A stretch of DNA of 64,000 bases, taken from positions 1,054,001 through 1,118,000 of the forward strand of contig NC_013524.1 in NCBI RefSeq assembly GCF_000024985.1, in the 5' to 3' direction. The DNA comes from Sphaerobacter thermophilus DSM 20745. Lineage in GTDB: Bacteria > Chloroflexota > Chloroflexia > Thermomicrobiales > Thermomicrobiaceae. A program made the translations under genes and the position numbers. Positions 1-8,289 of this stretch are shown here, in pieces (the stretch's first letter is position 1; each line of letters starts with the position of its first letter). A model generated the notes under the pieces. The model ran no database searches. It was not told where the DNA came from and saw only the letters and a program-made list of their open reading frames with translations.

Positions 1-1
1 C

Positions 2-82
2 GTGGTCATCTTCGGCGGCGGCATCGTCGCCGAGCGGTGGCGGGACCGGGTCGGGCGTGACGGGGTGAGGCGAGAAGCGTGA
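2..82 (+). CDS. 3' end of an unidentified protein (partial)
   Basis: An open frame runs in from the left edge and stops at TGA 80-82. The visible tail reads VVIFGGGIVAERWRD and ends in GVREA. The hydrophobic stretch followed by a charged end resembles the last segment of a membrane protein, but about 26 residues are too few to name a family. The two other forward frames also lack early stops, so the frame choice rests only on residue composition. Confidence 0.3.
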   Translation: MVIFGGGIVAERWRDRVGRDGVRREA

Positions 83-87
83 AGGGG

Positions 88-107
88 CGTATTGCGTACT
101 GCGTATG
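88..107. repeat. GCGTATTGCGTACTGCGTAT repeat, single arm
   Basis: This is one arm of the same short repeat that forms large inverted repeats at 23867-23953 and 25421-25515. It sits between the 3' end of the first partial gene and the 3' end of the methyltransferase gene. No matching second arm is visible nearby, so it looks like a remnant copy. Confidence 0.5.
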
Positions 108-154
108 GTGTCGGCCCGTGTCCGGCGTGGGGCGGGACAGGCGGGTAACCGCCC

Positions 155-931
155 CTAGCGAGCGATGGCGATGAGGCGGAGACGGCGGTAGTCGGCGTAC
201 CAGGTGCCGTCGCGGTAGTGATCGGAGCGGAGGCGCTCCTCGACGGCGCGGATGACGGCGTCGCGTGCGTCGGCGGGGACGCCGGCGAGCAGGCGGTCGC
301 CGAACATGGTGAGCCAGAGGCGCAACCCGTCGGCGCCGCCGTCCAGCGGCGTCGGCCGGTCGATGAGGGCCATCCAGATCGGTTCCAGGCCATGGCGCTC
401 AAGCACCACCGCGTACTCGCCGATGCTCGGGAAGTACCACGGGGTTCGCACGGGAGTATGGCCGGCTGCCTCGACGGCGTCGGCCACGGCGTCCACGATG
501 ACCTTGACGTTTCCACGGCCGCCAAACTCGGCGACGAGCCGGCCACCTGGGCGGAGCGCGCGGCGAATGGAGGCCGCGGCGCCCTCGGCGTCGCTGATCC
601 AATGGAGCACGGCGTTGGAGAAGACGGCGTCGAACGGGTGTTCGGGGGCGAGGTGGGCAGCGTCGCCGACCTCGAAGGGGAGGTCCGGGTAGTTCGCGCG
701 GGCGTGTGCGATCATGGCCGGGTCGCGGTCGATGCTGGTAACATGCGCGCCGTGGTCGGCGATAGCGCGGGTCAGATGCCCGGTGCCGCAACCGAGGTCG
801 AGGATCCGTTCGCCCGGCTGGGGAGCGAGCAGGTCGATCAGGTCGCTGCCGTACTCCCAGATGAAGGCGAAGTGCGCATCGTAGCCCCGGGCGTCCCAGG
901 TCGGCTCGGGGTTGGTTTGCCGGGTCGTCAC
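155..931 (-). CDS. class I SAM-dependent methyltransferase
   Basis: Predicted 258-residue cytosolic methyltransferase. The SAM-binding motif I is ILDLGCGTGHLTRAI, followed by the acidic strand end SIDRDPAMIAHAR and motif-IV-like FDAVFSNAVLHWI, as in the UbiE/trans-aconitate methyltransferase group. The start chosen is GTG at 931 (VTTRQTNPEPTW), which has a GGAGG ribosome site six to seven bases upstream. A longer frame to 1030 exists but its extra N-terminus is arginine-rich and unlike the family. It is transcribed divergently from the dehydrogenase at 1117. The substrate cannot be read from the sequence; trans-aconitate or a small acid is one possibility. Confidence 0.85.
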   Translation of the reverse strand: MTTRQTNPEPTWDARGYDAHFAFIWEYGSDLIDLLAPQPGERILDLGCGTGHLTRAIADHGAHVTSIDRDPAMIAHARANYPDLPFEVGDAAHLAPEHPFDAVFSNAVLHWISDAEGAAASIRRALRPGGRLVAEFGGRGNVKVIVDAVADAVEAAGHTPVRTPWYFPSIGEYAVVLERHGLEPIWMALIDRPTPLDGGADGLRLWLTMFGDRLLAGVPADARDAVIRAVEERLRSDHYRDGTWYADYRRLRLIAIAR

Positions 932-1116
932 GTGTGGTCCTCCCTCGCTCCACGGGTCGATCGTCCGCGCGCAGTGTACCGCCATTCGGCGGTCCCGCGC
1001 GACCTTGCGCCGGGGTGGCGGAGCGCGCATAGTGCGGCCAGGATGCCGTGTCGTGATGCGTGGGGCACGCGGTGTGCCGCGCAGGAGCGGTGGGGAGCGA
1101 CGAAAGGAGGCGGATG

Positions 1117-2007
1117 ATGCGTTTGGGGTTCATCGGGCTCGGGAAGATGGGGAAGCCGATGACCCGCAACCTGCTGCGGGCCGGCTACGAGGTCACGATC
1201 CACAACCGGAGCCGCGCCGTCGTTGAGGAGTTGAGTGGGGAGGGGGCACGGCCGGCGACGTCGCCGCGGGAGGTCGCCGAAGCGGCCGACCTGGTGATCA
1301 CCTGCCTGCCGACCCCAGCCACGGTCGAGGAGGTCTACCTCGGCGAGGACGGCTTGATCCCGGCGGCGCGGGAGGGACAGATCCTGGTCGACTGCTCGAC
1401 CGTCGGCCCGGCATTGAGCCGGCAACTCTACGCCGCAGCGCAGGAGCGGGGTGCCGGATTCCTCGACGCCCCCGTCAGCGGCGGCCCGGCCGGAGCGGAG
1501 TCGGCGACGCTGACGATCATGGTGGGCGGCGACAAGGACGTGCTGGATCGGGCGATGCCGGTGCTCCAGGCGCTGGGGACAAACATCCACCACGTCGGCC
1601 CCTCCGGCTCCGGCACCGTGGTCAAGTTGGTCAACCAGTTGCTCGTCGGGATCAACATGGCTGCTGTGGCCGAGGCGGTCGTCTTCGGCGTGAAGGCGGG
1701 TGCCGACCCGCAGGCGCTGCTCGACGTGCTCCAGTCGAGCTTCGGCAGCAGCCGGATGCTGACGCGCGGGCTGCCCCTGATCATGGAGCGGCAGTTCGAA
1801 GGGGGCACGCCGATCAACCTGATTCTGAAAGACCTGGGCCTCATCCATGAGGTGGGGTCCGCGCTCGACGTGCGACTCATGCTCGGCGCGGTGGCGCAGG
1901 AGGCATTCAAGGAGGGCCGGGCGCTGGGCCTCGGTGACGAGGACATGGTGGCGCTGGTGAAGCCGCTCGAGCGGCTGGCCGGGGTGGAGGTGCGGCGAAC
2001 CCAGTGA
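1117..2007 (+). CDS. NAD(P)-dependent beta-hydroxyacid dehydrogenase (3-hydroxyisobutyrate dehydrogenase-like)
   Basis: A 296-residue enzyme of the 3-hydroxyisobutyrate / tartronate semialdehyde reductase family, expected to oxidise a short beta-hydroxyacid with NAD(P). The N-terminal Rossmann motif is GFIGLGKMGKPMTRNL. The substrate-loop signature DAPVSGGPAGAE and the conserved lysine region (VVKLVNQLLVG) are both present. AAAGGAGG at 1103-1110 lies six bases before ATG 1117; an adjacent ATG at 1114 is possible. The gene stands alone, so its pathway (valine degradation, glyoxylate or another) is not set by context. Confidence 0.88.
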   Translation: MRLGFIGLGKMGKPMTRNLLRAGYEVTIHNRSRAVVEELSGEGARPATSPREVAEAADLVITCLPTPATVEEVYLGEDGLIPAAREGQILVDCSTVGPALSRQLYAAAQERGAGFLDAPVSGGPAGAESATLTIMVGGDKDVLDRAMPVLQALGTNIHHVGPSGSGTVVKLVNQLLVGINMAAVAEAVVFGVKAGADPQALLDVLQSSFGSSRMLTRGLPLIMERQFEGGTPINLILKDLGLIHEVGSALDVRLMLGAVAQEAFKEGRALGLGDEDMVALVKPLERLAGVEVRRTQ

Positions 2008-2073
2008 CCGCTGGTCGGCGGTGGCCGTCGACCCTGGTGATCGGGCGCGCTGGTAGATACGAGGTGGTCAGCA

Positions 2074-3402
2074 ATGGTGGGCGTGGAAGTGGCGATCATC
2101 CTGGTGCTGCTAGGGATCAACGCGGTCCTGGCAGCTTCGGAGATCGCCATTGTGTCGGCGCGCAAGACACGCTTGCGCGCCCTGGCGGACGACGGCAACG
2201 AGGCGGCCGCGCAAGTCCTCGCCTTGAATGAGAACCCCAGCGCGTTCCTCGCCACCATCCAGGTGGGGATCACCCTCGCCGGCTTCTTCTCGTCGGCCGT
2301 GGGCGCGGTCAGCCTGGTGCAGCTCCTGGGTTCCTGGCTGGCGGACAGCGGGGTGCCGTTCATCCAGAGCAACGCGGACGGGCTGGCGCTGGTCGTCGTC
2401 ACCGCCGCGATCTCGTTCATCAGCATCATCTTCGGCGAGCTCGTCCCCAAGACGCTGGCTGTCCGACGGGCGGACACCCTGGCGCTCATCGTCGTGCGGC
2501 CGGTCCAATGGCTGGCGACGATGATGCGGCCGGTCGTGGCCCTGCTGACCGCCACGACCAACGTCATCCTGCGACTCCTCCGCGTGGAGAGCCGAGCCTC
2601 GCTCCCCGGCCTGACCGCCGACGAGTTACTCGCCATGCTGGAGACCGCAGAGGACGAGGGCCTCGTCGAGGCCGAGGAGGCCGAACTGATCGAGGAGGCG
2701 TTCCAGTTCGGCCAGACCACCGTCCGCAGCGTGATGGTCCCGCGGGTCGACGTGGTTGCACTGGAGGCATCGACCACGCTCGGTGAGGCGGTCGACCGCT
2801 TCTTCACGACCGGCTTCTCCCGCATCCCGGTCTACCAGGAGTCGCTGGATGCCATCGTCGGGATCCTCTACGTCAAGGACGTCTTCCGTATCCTCTGGAC
2901 CGACCCCGATGCGGCGAAGCGGCGCTGTGGGGAGGTCGTGCGACCGGCGTACTTCGTGCCGGACGCCAAGCCGATCGACGAGCTGCTGCGCGAGCTGCGC
3001 GCCCGGCACACGCACATGGCGATCTGCGTCGACGAGTTCGGCGGCACGGCCGGCCTGGTCACCCTGGAAGACCTGATCGAAGAGTTGGTCGGTGAGATCA
3101 CCGACGAGTTCGACCCGGGCTACGAGCCGTTCCGCGAGGTTGCCCCGGGGGTGCTGGAGGTCGACGGGCGCGTCTCGGTCGGGGACCTGCTCGACCGCCT
3201 CGAGCTCGAGCGGGAGGTGATCGGCCCGTTCGAGACGGAGTCGGTCGGCGGGTTGATCACCGACCGGCTGGGGCGCATCCCGGTCCAGGGGGACGCAGTC
3301 GTGACCGGGCCGCTGCGGCTCACTGTCCTCTCGATGACCGGACACCGCCCGGGCCGCGTGCGCGTCACCTTCACCGAAGAGCCGGAGGGGAACGGGCGGT
3401 AG
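2074..3402 (+). CDS. CNNM/CorC-type membrane protein (DUF21, CBS pair, CorC_HlyC)
   Basis: A 442-residue membrane protein. Residues about 1-190 form the DUF21 transmembrane domain (ASEIAIVSARKTRL, IIFGELVPKTLAV). A CBS pair follows at about 205-330 (MVPRVDVVAL, GFSRIPVYQ, ICVDEFGGTAGLVTLEDLIE). The C-terminus is a CorC_HlyC transporter-associated domain. The family is often called hemolysin-like but is now linked to magnesium or cobalt homeostasis. The start ATG 2074 lies 66 bases after the preceding gene on the same strand. No toxin function should be inferred from the older family name. Confidence 0.9.
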   Translation: MVGVEVAIILVLLGINAVLAASEIAIVSARKTRLRALADDGNEAAAQVLALNENPSAFLATIQVGITLAGFFSSAVGAVSLVQLLGSWLADSGVPFIQSNADGLALVVVTAAISFISIIFGELVPKTLAVRRADTLALIVVRPVQWLATMMRPVVALLTATTNVILRLLRVESRASLPGLTADELLAMLETAEDEGLVEAEEAELIEEAFQFGQTTVRSVMVPRVDVVALEASTTLGEAVDRFFTTGFSRIPVYQESLDAIVGILYVKDVFRILWTDPDAAKRRCGEVVRPAYFVPDAKPIDELLRELRARHTHMAICVDEFGGTAGLVTLEDLIEELVGEITDEFDPGYEPFREVAPGVLEVDGRVSVGDLLDRLELEREVIGPFETESVGGLITDRLGRIPVQGDAVVTGPLRLTVLSMTGHRPGRVRVTFTEEPEGNGR

Positions 3403-3453
3403 GGGTGAGGAGCGCCCGATGCTGGTGGTGCGACGGTTCCCACACCGTGGCAC

Positions 3454-3479
3454 GTGCCCGGGGGTTTACCCCCGGGCAC
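3454..3479. repeat. REP-like palindrome, copy 1
   Basis: A perfect inverted repeat has arms GTGCCCGGGGG (3454-3464) and CCCCCGGGCAC (3469-3479) around a TTTA loop. An identical copy lies at 51968-51993 and variants at 15926, 16028 and 48251. It follows the CorC-type gene. The rest of the 3403-3767 gap shows no coding signal. Confidence 0.8.
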
Positions 3480-3767
3480 CCACCCGGCGGGTGAGCTCCT
3501 AATACCCGCGTGTCATCCCTGTTCCCCGTACCCCCGCATCGCGGCGGGCTCCGCTTGCACCCGAACAGCCTGCGTGCGGGCATCAGATTCCCCCGAAGGT
3601 CGTGCCGTATCATGGTGACCATATCTCGTCACGCTGTGTGGTAGGCCGAGCCGCGCCGCATCGCACTCTCCGCCGTTCGGCGAGCTGCTACAATCCCACA
3701 TCGTCCCCTTGAGGCAAAGGGAGCGCATTGATGCCGGGCTGGAGCTGAGGAGAAGGGAGCGGACCCG

Positions 3768-4217
3768 ATGGGTCGGGCCGAACGGTCGGTCCTCATCATC
3801 GGCCTGGGAGTGCTCGGGCTTGTGGTCTTGGCCGTGGTAGCTGCACTGGCACTGGGCTCGACCGAGCCCACCCGGTTCCCCGAGGGCTCGCCCGAGGATG
3901 TCTTGCAGCGCTATCTGATTGCGGTCGAGGAGGGCCGGGCCGAGGAGGCGTACGACCACCTCTCCGCCCGGGCGCGGGAGGACATGAGCTTCCGCGATTT
4001 CTCCCGGTACGTGGCCACTGCCGGGCAGTACCCGTCCGAGCGGCGTGTGCGGATCGACCGGGCGGTGGGAGACGGCGACCGGGTGACGCTCTACCTGACG
4101 GTCGAGTTCTTCTACGGGTCAGGCATCGACTTCAACCGCTCGACATACGAGCGTCCGGTGCGCATGGTGCGGGAGGACGGCGTGTGGAAGGTCGACGAGC
4201 CGCTAACCGTGCTGTAA
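3768..4217 (+). CDS. membrane-anchored NTF2-like / DUF4878-like small protein
   Basis: A 149-residue protein with one N-terminal membrane segment (about residues 8-30, LIIGLGVLGLVVLAVVAA). A compact extracytoplasmic domain follows. Its pattern (SPEDVLQRYLIAVEEGRAEEAYDHLS early, VWKVDEP at the end) resembles the lumazine-binding-like DUF4878/NTF2 fold, in which a helix pair packs on a curved sheet. Function is unknown; such domains often bind small ligands or cell-wall components. It lies 61 bases before the next membrane gene and could be co-transcribed with it. Confidence 0.6.
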   Translation: MGRAERSVLIIGLGVLGLVVLAVVAALALGSTEPTRFPEGSPEDVLQRYLIAVEEGRAEEAYDHLSARAREDMSFRDFSRYVATAGQYPSERRVRIDRAVGDGDRVTLYLTVEFFYGSGIDFNRSTYERPVRMVREDGVWKVDEPLTVL

Positions 4218-4278
4218 CAGGCACGGTGCCCTGCATGGGCGGCGGTGCTCGGGCCGGGAACAGGTAGGGAGTGCCGAG

Positions 4279-5931
4279 GTGCAGATCGCACGGCGACTCT
4301 ACATCTACTTCATCGCGGCCGTGTCGCTCGCGATGCTCGCCGTGGGCCTGATGAACCTGCTGCGCATCGGGCTGGCGCAGATCGCCATCGCGCTGGGGTG
4401 GTCGGAGGTGATCCTCGAACCCGGCGAGGCGATCCGCCGTCAGGTCAGCCTCTGGGCCGCGGTGTCGATCGTCGCGCTGCCGGTCTGGCTGCTCCACTGG
4501 TGGCTGGCCGAGCGAGCAGCTTTGCGGCCGGACGCGGAGGGAGAGGCCGAGCGCGGCTCGACCGTGCGCGCGCTCTACGTGAGCGCGGTGCTGGCTGGAT
4601 CCTTCATCGCCTGGTTCTTCGCGGGAACCGCTCTCGTGCGGCGTCTGTTGGGGGAGGTGCTGGACGCGCCGGAGCCGACCGGTAGTCTCGCCGGCCCGCT
4701 GGCCCTCGTCTTGGTTTCCGCGAGCATCTGGGTCTACCATGCCGGGGTGCGACGGGGCGATGCTGCCGCGGTGGAGATGCGGGGCGCAGCCGCCTGGGCG
4801 CCGCGGCTCTACCGCTACGCGGCGGCCTTCATCGGAGCGCTCCAGCTCCTCTTTGAGCTGGGAACGCTCTTCCGGCTGATTATCGAGGTGCTGCTCCCGC
4901 AGGAGACGATCCTCCCGGCCGATACCTGGTGGCGCGGTCTCCTGGCCGCTGGAGTGGCGAGTGTGGTCGTGGGTCTGCTCGCCTGGGCCGGGCATTGGGG
5001 CGCCTCGCTGGAGTTACTTCGGCAGCCTGGGTGGCGCGGGCTGAGCGAGCGCGCGTCGGTCCTTCGGCGCGCGTACCTGTACGTGATGATCCTGGTCGGG
5101 GTGGTGGCGACGCTGGGCTTCACCGCGGTGTTCCTCAACGAGGCATTCGCGTGGGCCCTCGGGGTGGCACCGCGTCCGGCCGGTGACGCGCTCGCCCGGC
5201 GGCTGCTCGACCCGCTGGCGCGGGCGCTCCCCTTCGCCGCGGCCTGGGCCTACCACCGGCGGATTGTGCTGGCCGAGGCGGCCACGATGACCGAGGCGCC
5301 ACTGCAGGCATCTGTGCGCCGCATCTACACGTACGGTGTTGCCTTCGTCGGGCTCGGCTTCGGCAGTGTCGGGCTGGCGTACCTTCTGGGGTTGCTTCTG
5401 GACGCGGTGCTCGGGGGTACCCGCGTCGTGACGGCCCCACCCGACTGGTGGCGGCGGCAGGTGGCGCTGTTCGTCGCCCTGACGCTGGTCGGCACCGGTG
5501 CCTGGCTCTGGCACTGGTATACGGCGGCGCGGCGGGTCTCAGCCGACCCGGCCGGTGAGCGCGGCGCAACAACGCGCCGTGTCTACCTCTTCGCCACGCT
5601 GGCGGCGTCGCTAGTCGCGGTGCTGGTGAGCCTCGCCGTCACGCTCTACCGGATCCTGACCGTGCTCCTCGGGGTAGGGTCCGCCCGGGGAGTGGTGTCC
5701 GACGTCAGCGCCGCGCTCGGTGTCTTCGTGGTGGCGGCGGCACTGCTCGCCTACCACGGCATGGTCCTTCGGGACGACCTGCGCGAGCGCCGGGCGGAGG
5801 CGGTCGGCGAAAAGGTTCTTCCCCTGCTGCTGACCGGACCGCCCGACGCGGACCTGGCGGGCGTTCTCGACAACCTGCGGGACCACCTGCCCGAGGGGTA
5901 CACGTTGCGGCCCCGTATTGAGCGCGAGTAG
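4279..5931 (+). CDS. multi-repeat integral membrane protein (DUF5671-like)
   Basis: A 550-residue protein of about 15 predicted membrane segments, built from recurring modules. Each module opens with a motif like RRLYIYF, RLYRYAAAF, RAYLYVMI, RIYTYGVAF or RRVYLFAT. Several contain W-W-R followed by a segment ending in a WLLHWW-, WLWHWY- or WAGHWG-like motif. This pattern fits the DUF5671 family, whose function is unknown. The start is GTG 4279. A short cytosolic tail (GPPDADLAGVLDNLRDHLPEG) closes the protein. It follows the small anchored protein on the same strand. Confidence 0.7.
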   Translation: MQIARRLYIYFIAAVSLAMLAVGLMNLLRIGLAQIAIALGWSEVILEPGEAIRRQVSLWAAVSIVALPVWLLHWWLAERAALRPDAEGEAERGSTVRALYVSAVLAGSFIAWFFAGTALVRRLLGEVLDAPEPTGSLAGPLALVLVSASIWVYHAGVRRGDAAAVEMRGAAAWAPRLYRYAAAFIGALQLLFELGTLFRLIIEVLLPQETILPADTWWRGLLAAGVASVVVGLLAWAGHWGASLELLRQPGWRGLSERASVLRRAYLYVMILVGVVATLGFTAVFLNEAFAWALGVAPRPAGDALARRLLDPLARALPFAAAWAYHRRIVLAEAATMTEAPLQASVRRIYTYGVAFVGLGFGSVGLAYLLGLLLDAVLGGTRVVTAPPDWWRRQVALFVALTLVGTGAWLWHWYTAARRVSADPAGERGATTRRVYLFATLAASLVAVLVSLAVTLYRILTVLLGVGSARGVVSDVSAALGVFVVAAALLAYHGMVLRDDLRERRAEAVGEKVLPLLLTGPPDADLAGVLDNLRDHLPEGYTLRPRIERE

Positions 5932-6146
5932 CCGACACCGCTCGGCCGGCTACCGGTGCGGCTCCCTACGCGCGAACGCCTGGACCAGGTAATCGGCCTG
6001 GCGCCGGGCGCACCAACACCGGCCATCTCCAGATCACGGGATTACGCCGTGCGAATCACCTAGGGGGCATTCTCGATAGCGACTGGACGGTCTCAAGGCA
6101 GACGAAGCGCGGTGCTGTGCGCTGCGTAGCAGAGGCAGTGGCTCGC

Positions 6147-6177
6147 CCCCGCCCGGGTGCCGCCAACCCGGGCGGGG
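6147..6177. terminator. 12-bp GC hairpin between convergent genes
   Basis: CCCCGCCCGGGT (6147-6158) pairs perfectly with ACCCGGGCGGGG (6166-6177) over a 7-base loop, followed by ATTCTTAC. It lies in the 378-base gap between the repeated membrane protein (plus) and the stress operon (minus) and probably ends transcription, although the T tract is weak. No gene is supported elsewhere in 5932-6309. Confidence 0.5.
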
Positions 6178-6309
6178 ATTCTTACGACTTACCCGCCGCT
6201 ACCAGGGCGCGAATCGGGGTTCCTCACTAACGTCGAGAGTAACAGCATCACCGTCGTACGACGACGCACGGCGCTGCTCGGGCCACCGGGCTGCGGCGGG
6301 CCCGGCTTG

Positions 6310-6591
6310 TCAGTAGGGCCACTCCGGGTCGTCGTGGCGGGGCTTGCCCTGCTCGTCATAGGAACCCGGCTCCTGGCCGGTGGAGTGGACGCCCATCCCC
6401 TGGCCCGAGCCGAAGCCGCCAGCCGTCTTCCTGGTCGTCGGGTCGAGCAGGTCGTCCGGGTCGCGCTCTGCGGCGGCGCGGCGCTCCCGCACCTGGGTGA
6501 TCTCGTCGGCCTGCTGCCGGGTGATGCGCCCCTCGGCAACGAGCTGGTCCAGCTCGGCGTCCGACAGGGTCAGAAGCTGCTCTCGATCCAT
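6310..6591 (-). CDS. small hydrophilic protein, unknown function
   Basis: A 93-residue acidic protein. The N-terminus MDREQLLTLSDAELDQLVAE, continuing GRITRQQADEI, is a short helical segment resembling SHOCT-like or oligomerisation motifs. The rest is glycine-rich and probably disordered (GGFGSGQGMG) and ends in DDPEWPY. A GGAG site lies before ATG 6591. It is the last gene of a four-gene minus-strand cluster with the hibernation-factor-like and PRC-barrel genes, which suggests a stress-linked role; this is only contextual. Confidence 0.65.
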   Translation of the reverse strand: MDREQLLTLSDAELDQLVAEGRITRQQADEITQVRERRAAAERDPDDLLDPTTRKTAGGFGSGQGMGVHSTGQEPGSYDEQGKPRHDDPEWPY

Positions 6592-6622
6592 GATGCGTTC
6601 TCCTCTCCCGGGTGCCGTTGGG

Positions 6623-7084
6623 TTAGACCACCGGGAAGTCCATGCGGTCGATCTGGGTGGACGGCACATCGAGGATCAGCCGGTCCCCGAGGATGTCGTT
6701 GATCAGGTCGAAGGGGACATAGACGTCGAGCTTGCCGGGACGGTTAAGGATGAACCGGTCCCCCTCGACGGCGGCGACCTGGCCGATCGTCTCCCTGTCC
6801 GATCCCTCGACTGCCATGCCCGGTGTGGGCATGATCTCGCGGAACGGGGCGTAGAGGTCGGTCGTGGGCGGGCTCGAATTGGAGACCTCCCGGGCCTTGA
6901 GCATCAGCGTGACGACGCCGTTTGCCACCTCGCGCACGGCCGTGAAGGGCAACACACGCGGCGGCTCGAGGTCGCGCCGGATGAGGAACGCATCCTCTCC
7001 GACCCGCTCGACCCGGCCGACCGTCACGCGATCGGCGCCGACGACCTCCATGCCGGGCCTGATCTGCTCGCCGTTGATACTCAT
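6623..7084 (-). CDS. DUF2171 / PRC-barrel-like protein
   Basis: A 153-residue protein made of two similar halves. Each begins with a G-M-x-V-x-G-x-D-x-x-T-I/V-G-x-V pattern (GMEVVGADRVTVGRVERVG and GMAVEGSDRETIGQVAAVEG) and ends in a short beta segment (RVLPFTAVREV, VYVPFDLIND). This matches the DUF2171/PRC-barrel fold found in many stress-related bacterial proteins. ATG 7084 has GGGAGG upstream; a longer frame begins at 7096. It is the third gene of the operon. No enzymatic residues are visible. Confidence 0.75.
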   Translation of the reverse strand: MSINGEQIRPGMEVVGADRVTVGRVERVGEDAFLIRRDLEPPRVLPFTAVREVANGVVTLMLKAREVSNSSPPTTDLYAPFREIMPTPGMAVEGSDRETIGQVAAVEGDRFILNRPGKLDVYVPFDLINDILGDRLILDVPSTQIDRMDFPVV

Positions 7085-7121
7085 AGTTCCTCCCATCGGC
7101 CCTGCGTGCCGGGAGCGCCGC

Positions 7122-7424
7122 TTACTCCTGAGTGCGGCGCTTGCTCGACCCGCCTCCCATGCCCCCGCCGGTTGTGCCGCCAGCGGGGACGTTGGTCTGC
7201 CCCGGCGGGATCTTGTGGGCGGTGTGGCGCGGGTCGTGGCGGGGCGGGCGCTGTATGTCGCCGTGGCTGCGGTCCCGCCGCTCCCGGGTCAGCATCTCCC
7301 ACGCGGCCTGAGGGTCGGTCCGCAGGAGATCTTTGGCCGACACGACAGGGTTCTCGTCGAGCTGAGGGTTCTCCTTAGGAGGGTCCTCAGGGTGCTGCCA
7401 CGGATTCTTGATGTCATCCGACAT
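7122..7424 (-). CDS. small low-complexity protein, unknown
   Basis: A 100-residue hydrophilic protein. It begins MSDDIKNPWQHPEDPPKENP and ends in a glycine-rich basic tail (GGTTGGGMGGGSSKRR). No family is recognised. Its ATG at 7424 overlaps the stop of the upstream hibernation-factor-like gene by 11 bases, so the two are likely translationally coupled. Composition points to a disordered, perhaps nucleic-acid-binding or desiccation-related protein, but nothing in the sequence proves this. Confidence 0.6.
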   Translation of the reverse strand: MSDDIKNPWQHPEDPPKENPQLDENPVVSAKDLLRTDPQAAWEMLTRERRDRSHGDIQRPPRHDPRHTAHKIPPGQTNVPAGGTTGGGMGGGSSKRRTQE

Positions 7425-7824
7425 CGGCGTCCTCCGATCCCTGCTCGATCGTCCCCTGCTTCATCTCGCGCAGCCGGGCTTCACGCTCAGCCAGTCCCTC
7501 TGACTGCGCACGCCGGATCTCCGGCTCGCGCTGGAGGTCTGCAAGGTACCGATCCACCTGATCGTAGAGGTCGTGGAAGGCGCGGCGGATTGCGTAGCCC
7601 AGCGTATCGGCGTGCCCGTCGGCCGCGATCTGCTGCGTCGGCCCACGGAACAGCAGCCGTGCCCGATAGCTGTTGGTCTTGTCGTGGTAGTGCAATGCCA
7701 CGTCGAGCATCTTCAGGTCGTCGGCGGTGTTCGCGAACCGGCGCTCGAGCAGCCGCGCCTTCCGGCGGACCAGCGCCTGCGCCGTCTCCACATGGGCGGC
7801 GTTCCCATGGAACCGGTACTGCAT
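7414..7824 (-). CDS. HPF/RaiA-like ribosome-associated protein
   Basis: A 136-residue protein. The pattern RARLLFRGPTQQIAADGHAD followed by TLGYAIRRAFHDLYDQVDRYL is like the beta-strand/helix end of the S30EA/HPF fold. The first half (MQYRFHGNAAHVETAQALV, RRKARLLERRF) fits the first strand and helix. HPF proteins bind the small subunit and silence ribosomes under stress. The long C-terminal extension of the dimerising HPF type is absent; an acidic helical tail is present instead. First gene of the four-gene minus-strand operon. The family call is moderate. Confidence 0.55.
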   Translation of the reverse strand: MQYRFHGNAAHVETAQALVRRKARLLERRFANTADDLKMLDVALHYHDKTNSYRARLLFRGPTQQIAADGHADTLGYAIRRAFHDLYDQVDRYLADLQREPEIRRAQSEGLAEREARLREMKQGTIEQGSEDADVG

Positions 7825-8058
7825 CGTGGACCTCTTCTCGTGTGTCGGCGGGCGGGGGTTCCGCCTACCGTTCCCTCTCCGTAGACCGTAGGCGCGGCCC
7901 CGAGAGGTGCTGGGGGCGCCTCACCCTCATCCTGCCCGAGGAGTCGTGGAAAGTGCGCCCAATCCGGGCGAGGCGGCGTGACAACCTTGTGCCATGTGCG
8001 GTGGAACGCCCGTTGTTACGCAGTTGCAACGGTCCGCACGGCGGAAGCGTCGCCTCTG

Positions 8059-8249
8059 TTGCAAGTCGCCGCGTATCCTGCTCATAGCATCCAGGCGGCA
8101 CGACGTGGCTCGACACGCTGCCGTGGCCCCGGAAGGCACCACCAACCATCGTCGCACCGTGGGTGCCACAACTGGATGCCCCGCAAACGTGCAGGCCCTT
8201 CCCTTCCCGAGCCGCGCCACGGGCGTCCCCACCCGTGGCGCGGCTTTTT
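8059..8249 (+). ncRNA. candidate small RNA ending in an intrinsic terminator
   Basis: The gap 7825-8289 has no credible gene but contains a strong plus-strand terminator at 8210-8249. A possible promoter is TTGCAA (8059-8064) with TCATAG 17 bases on (8082-8087). The stretch between can form a hairpin at 8096-8125 (CGGCA...TGCCG with inner CGTG/CACG) and a GGCACC/GGTGCC pairing. The RNA would be about 155 bases. It does not match 6S, SRP, tmRNA or RNase P landmarks that I can see. The call rests on the orphan terminator. Confidence 0.35.
8210..8249 (+). terminator. rho-independent terminator with no upstream plus-strand ORF
   Basis: AGCCGCGCCACGGG (8210-8223) pairs with CCCGTGGCGCGGCT (8232-8245) over an 8-base loop, followed by TTTTT to 8249. 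The T tract exists only for plus-strand transcription; the flanking protein genes are both on the minus strand. Confidence 0.75.
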
Positions 8250-8289
8250 GGTCGGTTCGACTGTGGGATTCAGGTGTGCAGGGGCAGCG

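Noticed and set aside
218-1117. Long plus-strand frame opposite the methyltransferase gene
   Set aside because: It is the antisense shadow of a clear SAM methyltransferase and has no recognisable motifs.
2074-3402. Hemolysin annotation for the CorC-type gene
   Set aside because: DUF21/CBS/CorC_HlyC proteins are named hemolysins historically, but the domains fit metal-ion homeostasis and no toxin feature is visible.
6157-6702. Plus-strand frame of 181 residues over the small minus-strand gene at 6310
   Set aside because: It is arginine- and glycine-rich without motifs; the minus-strand gene has a ribosome site and operon context.
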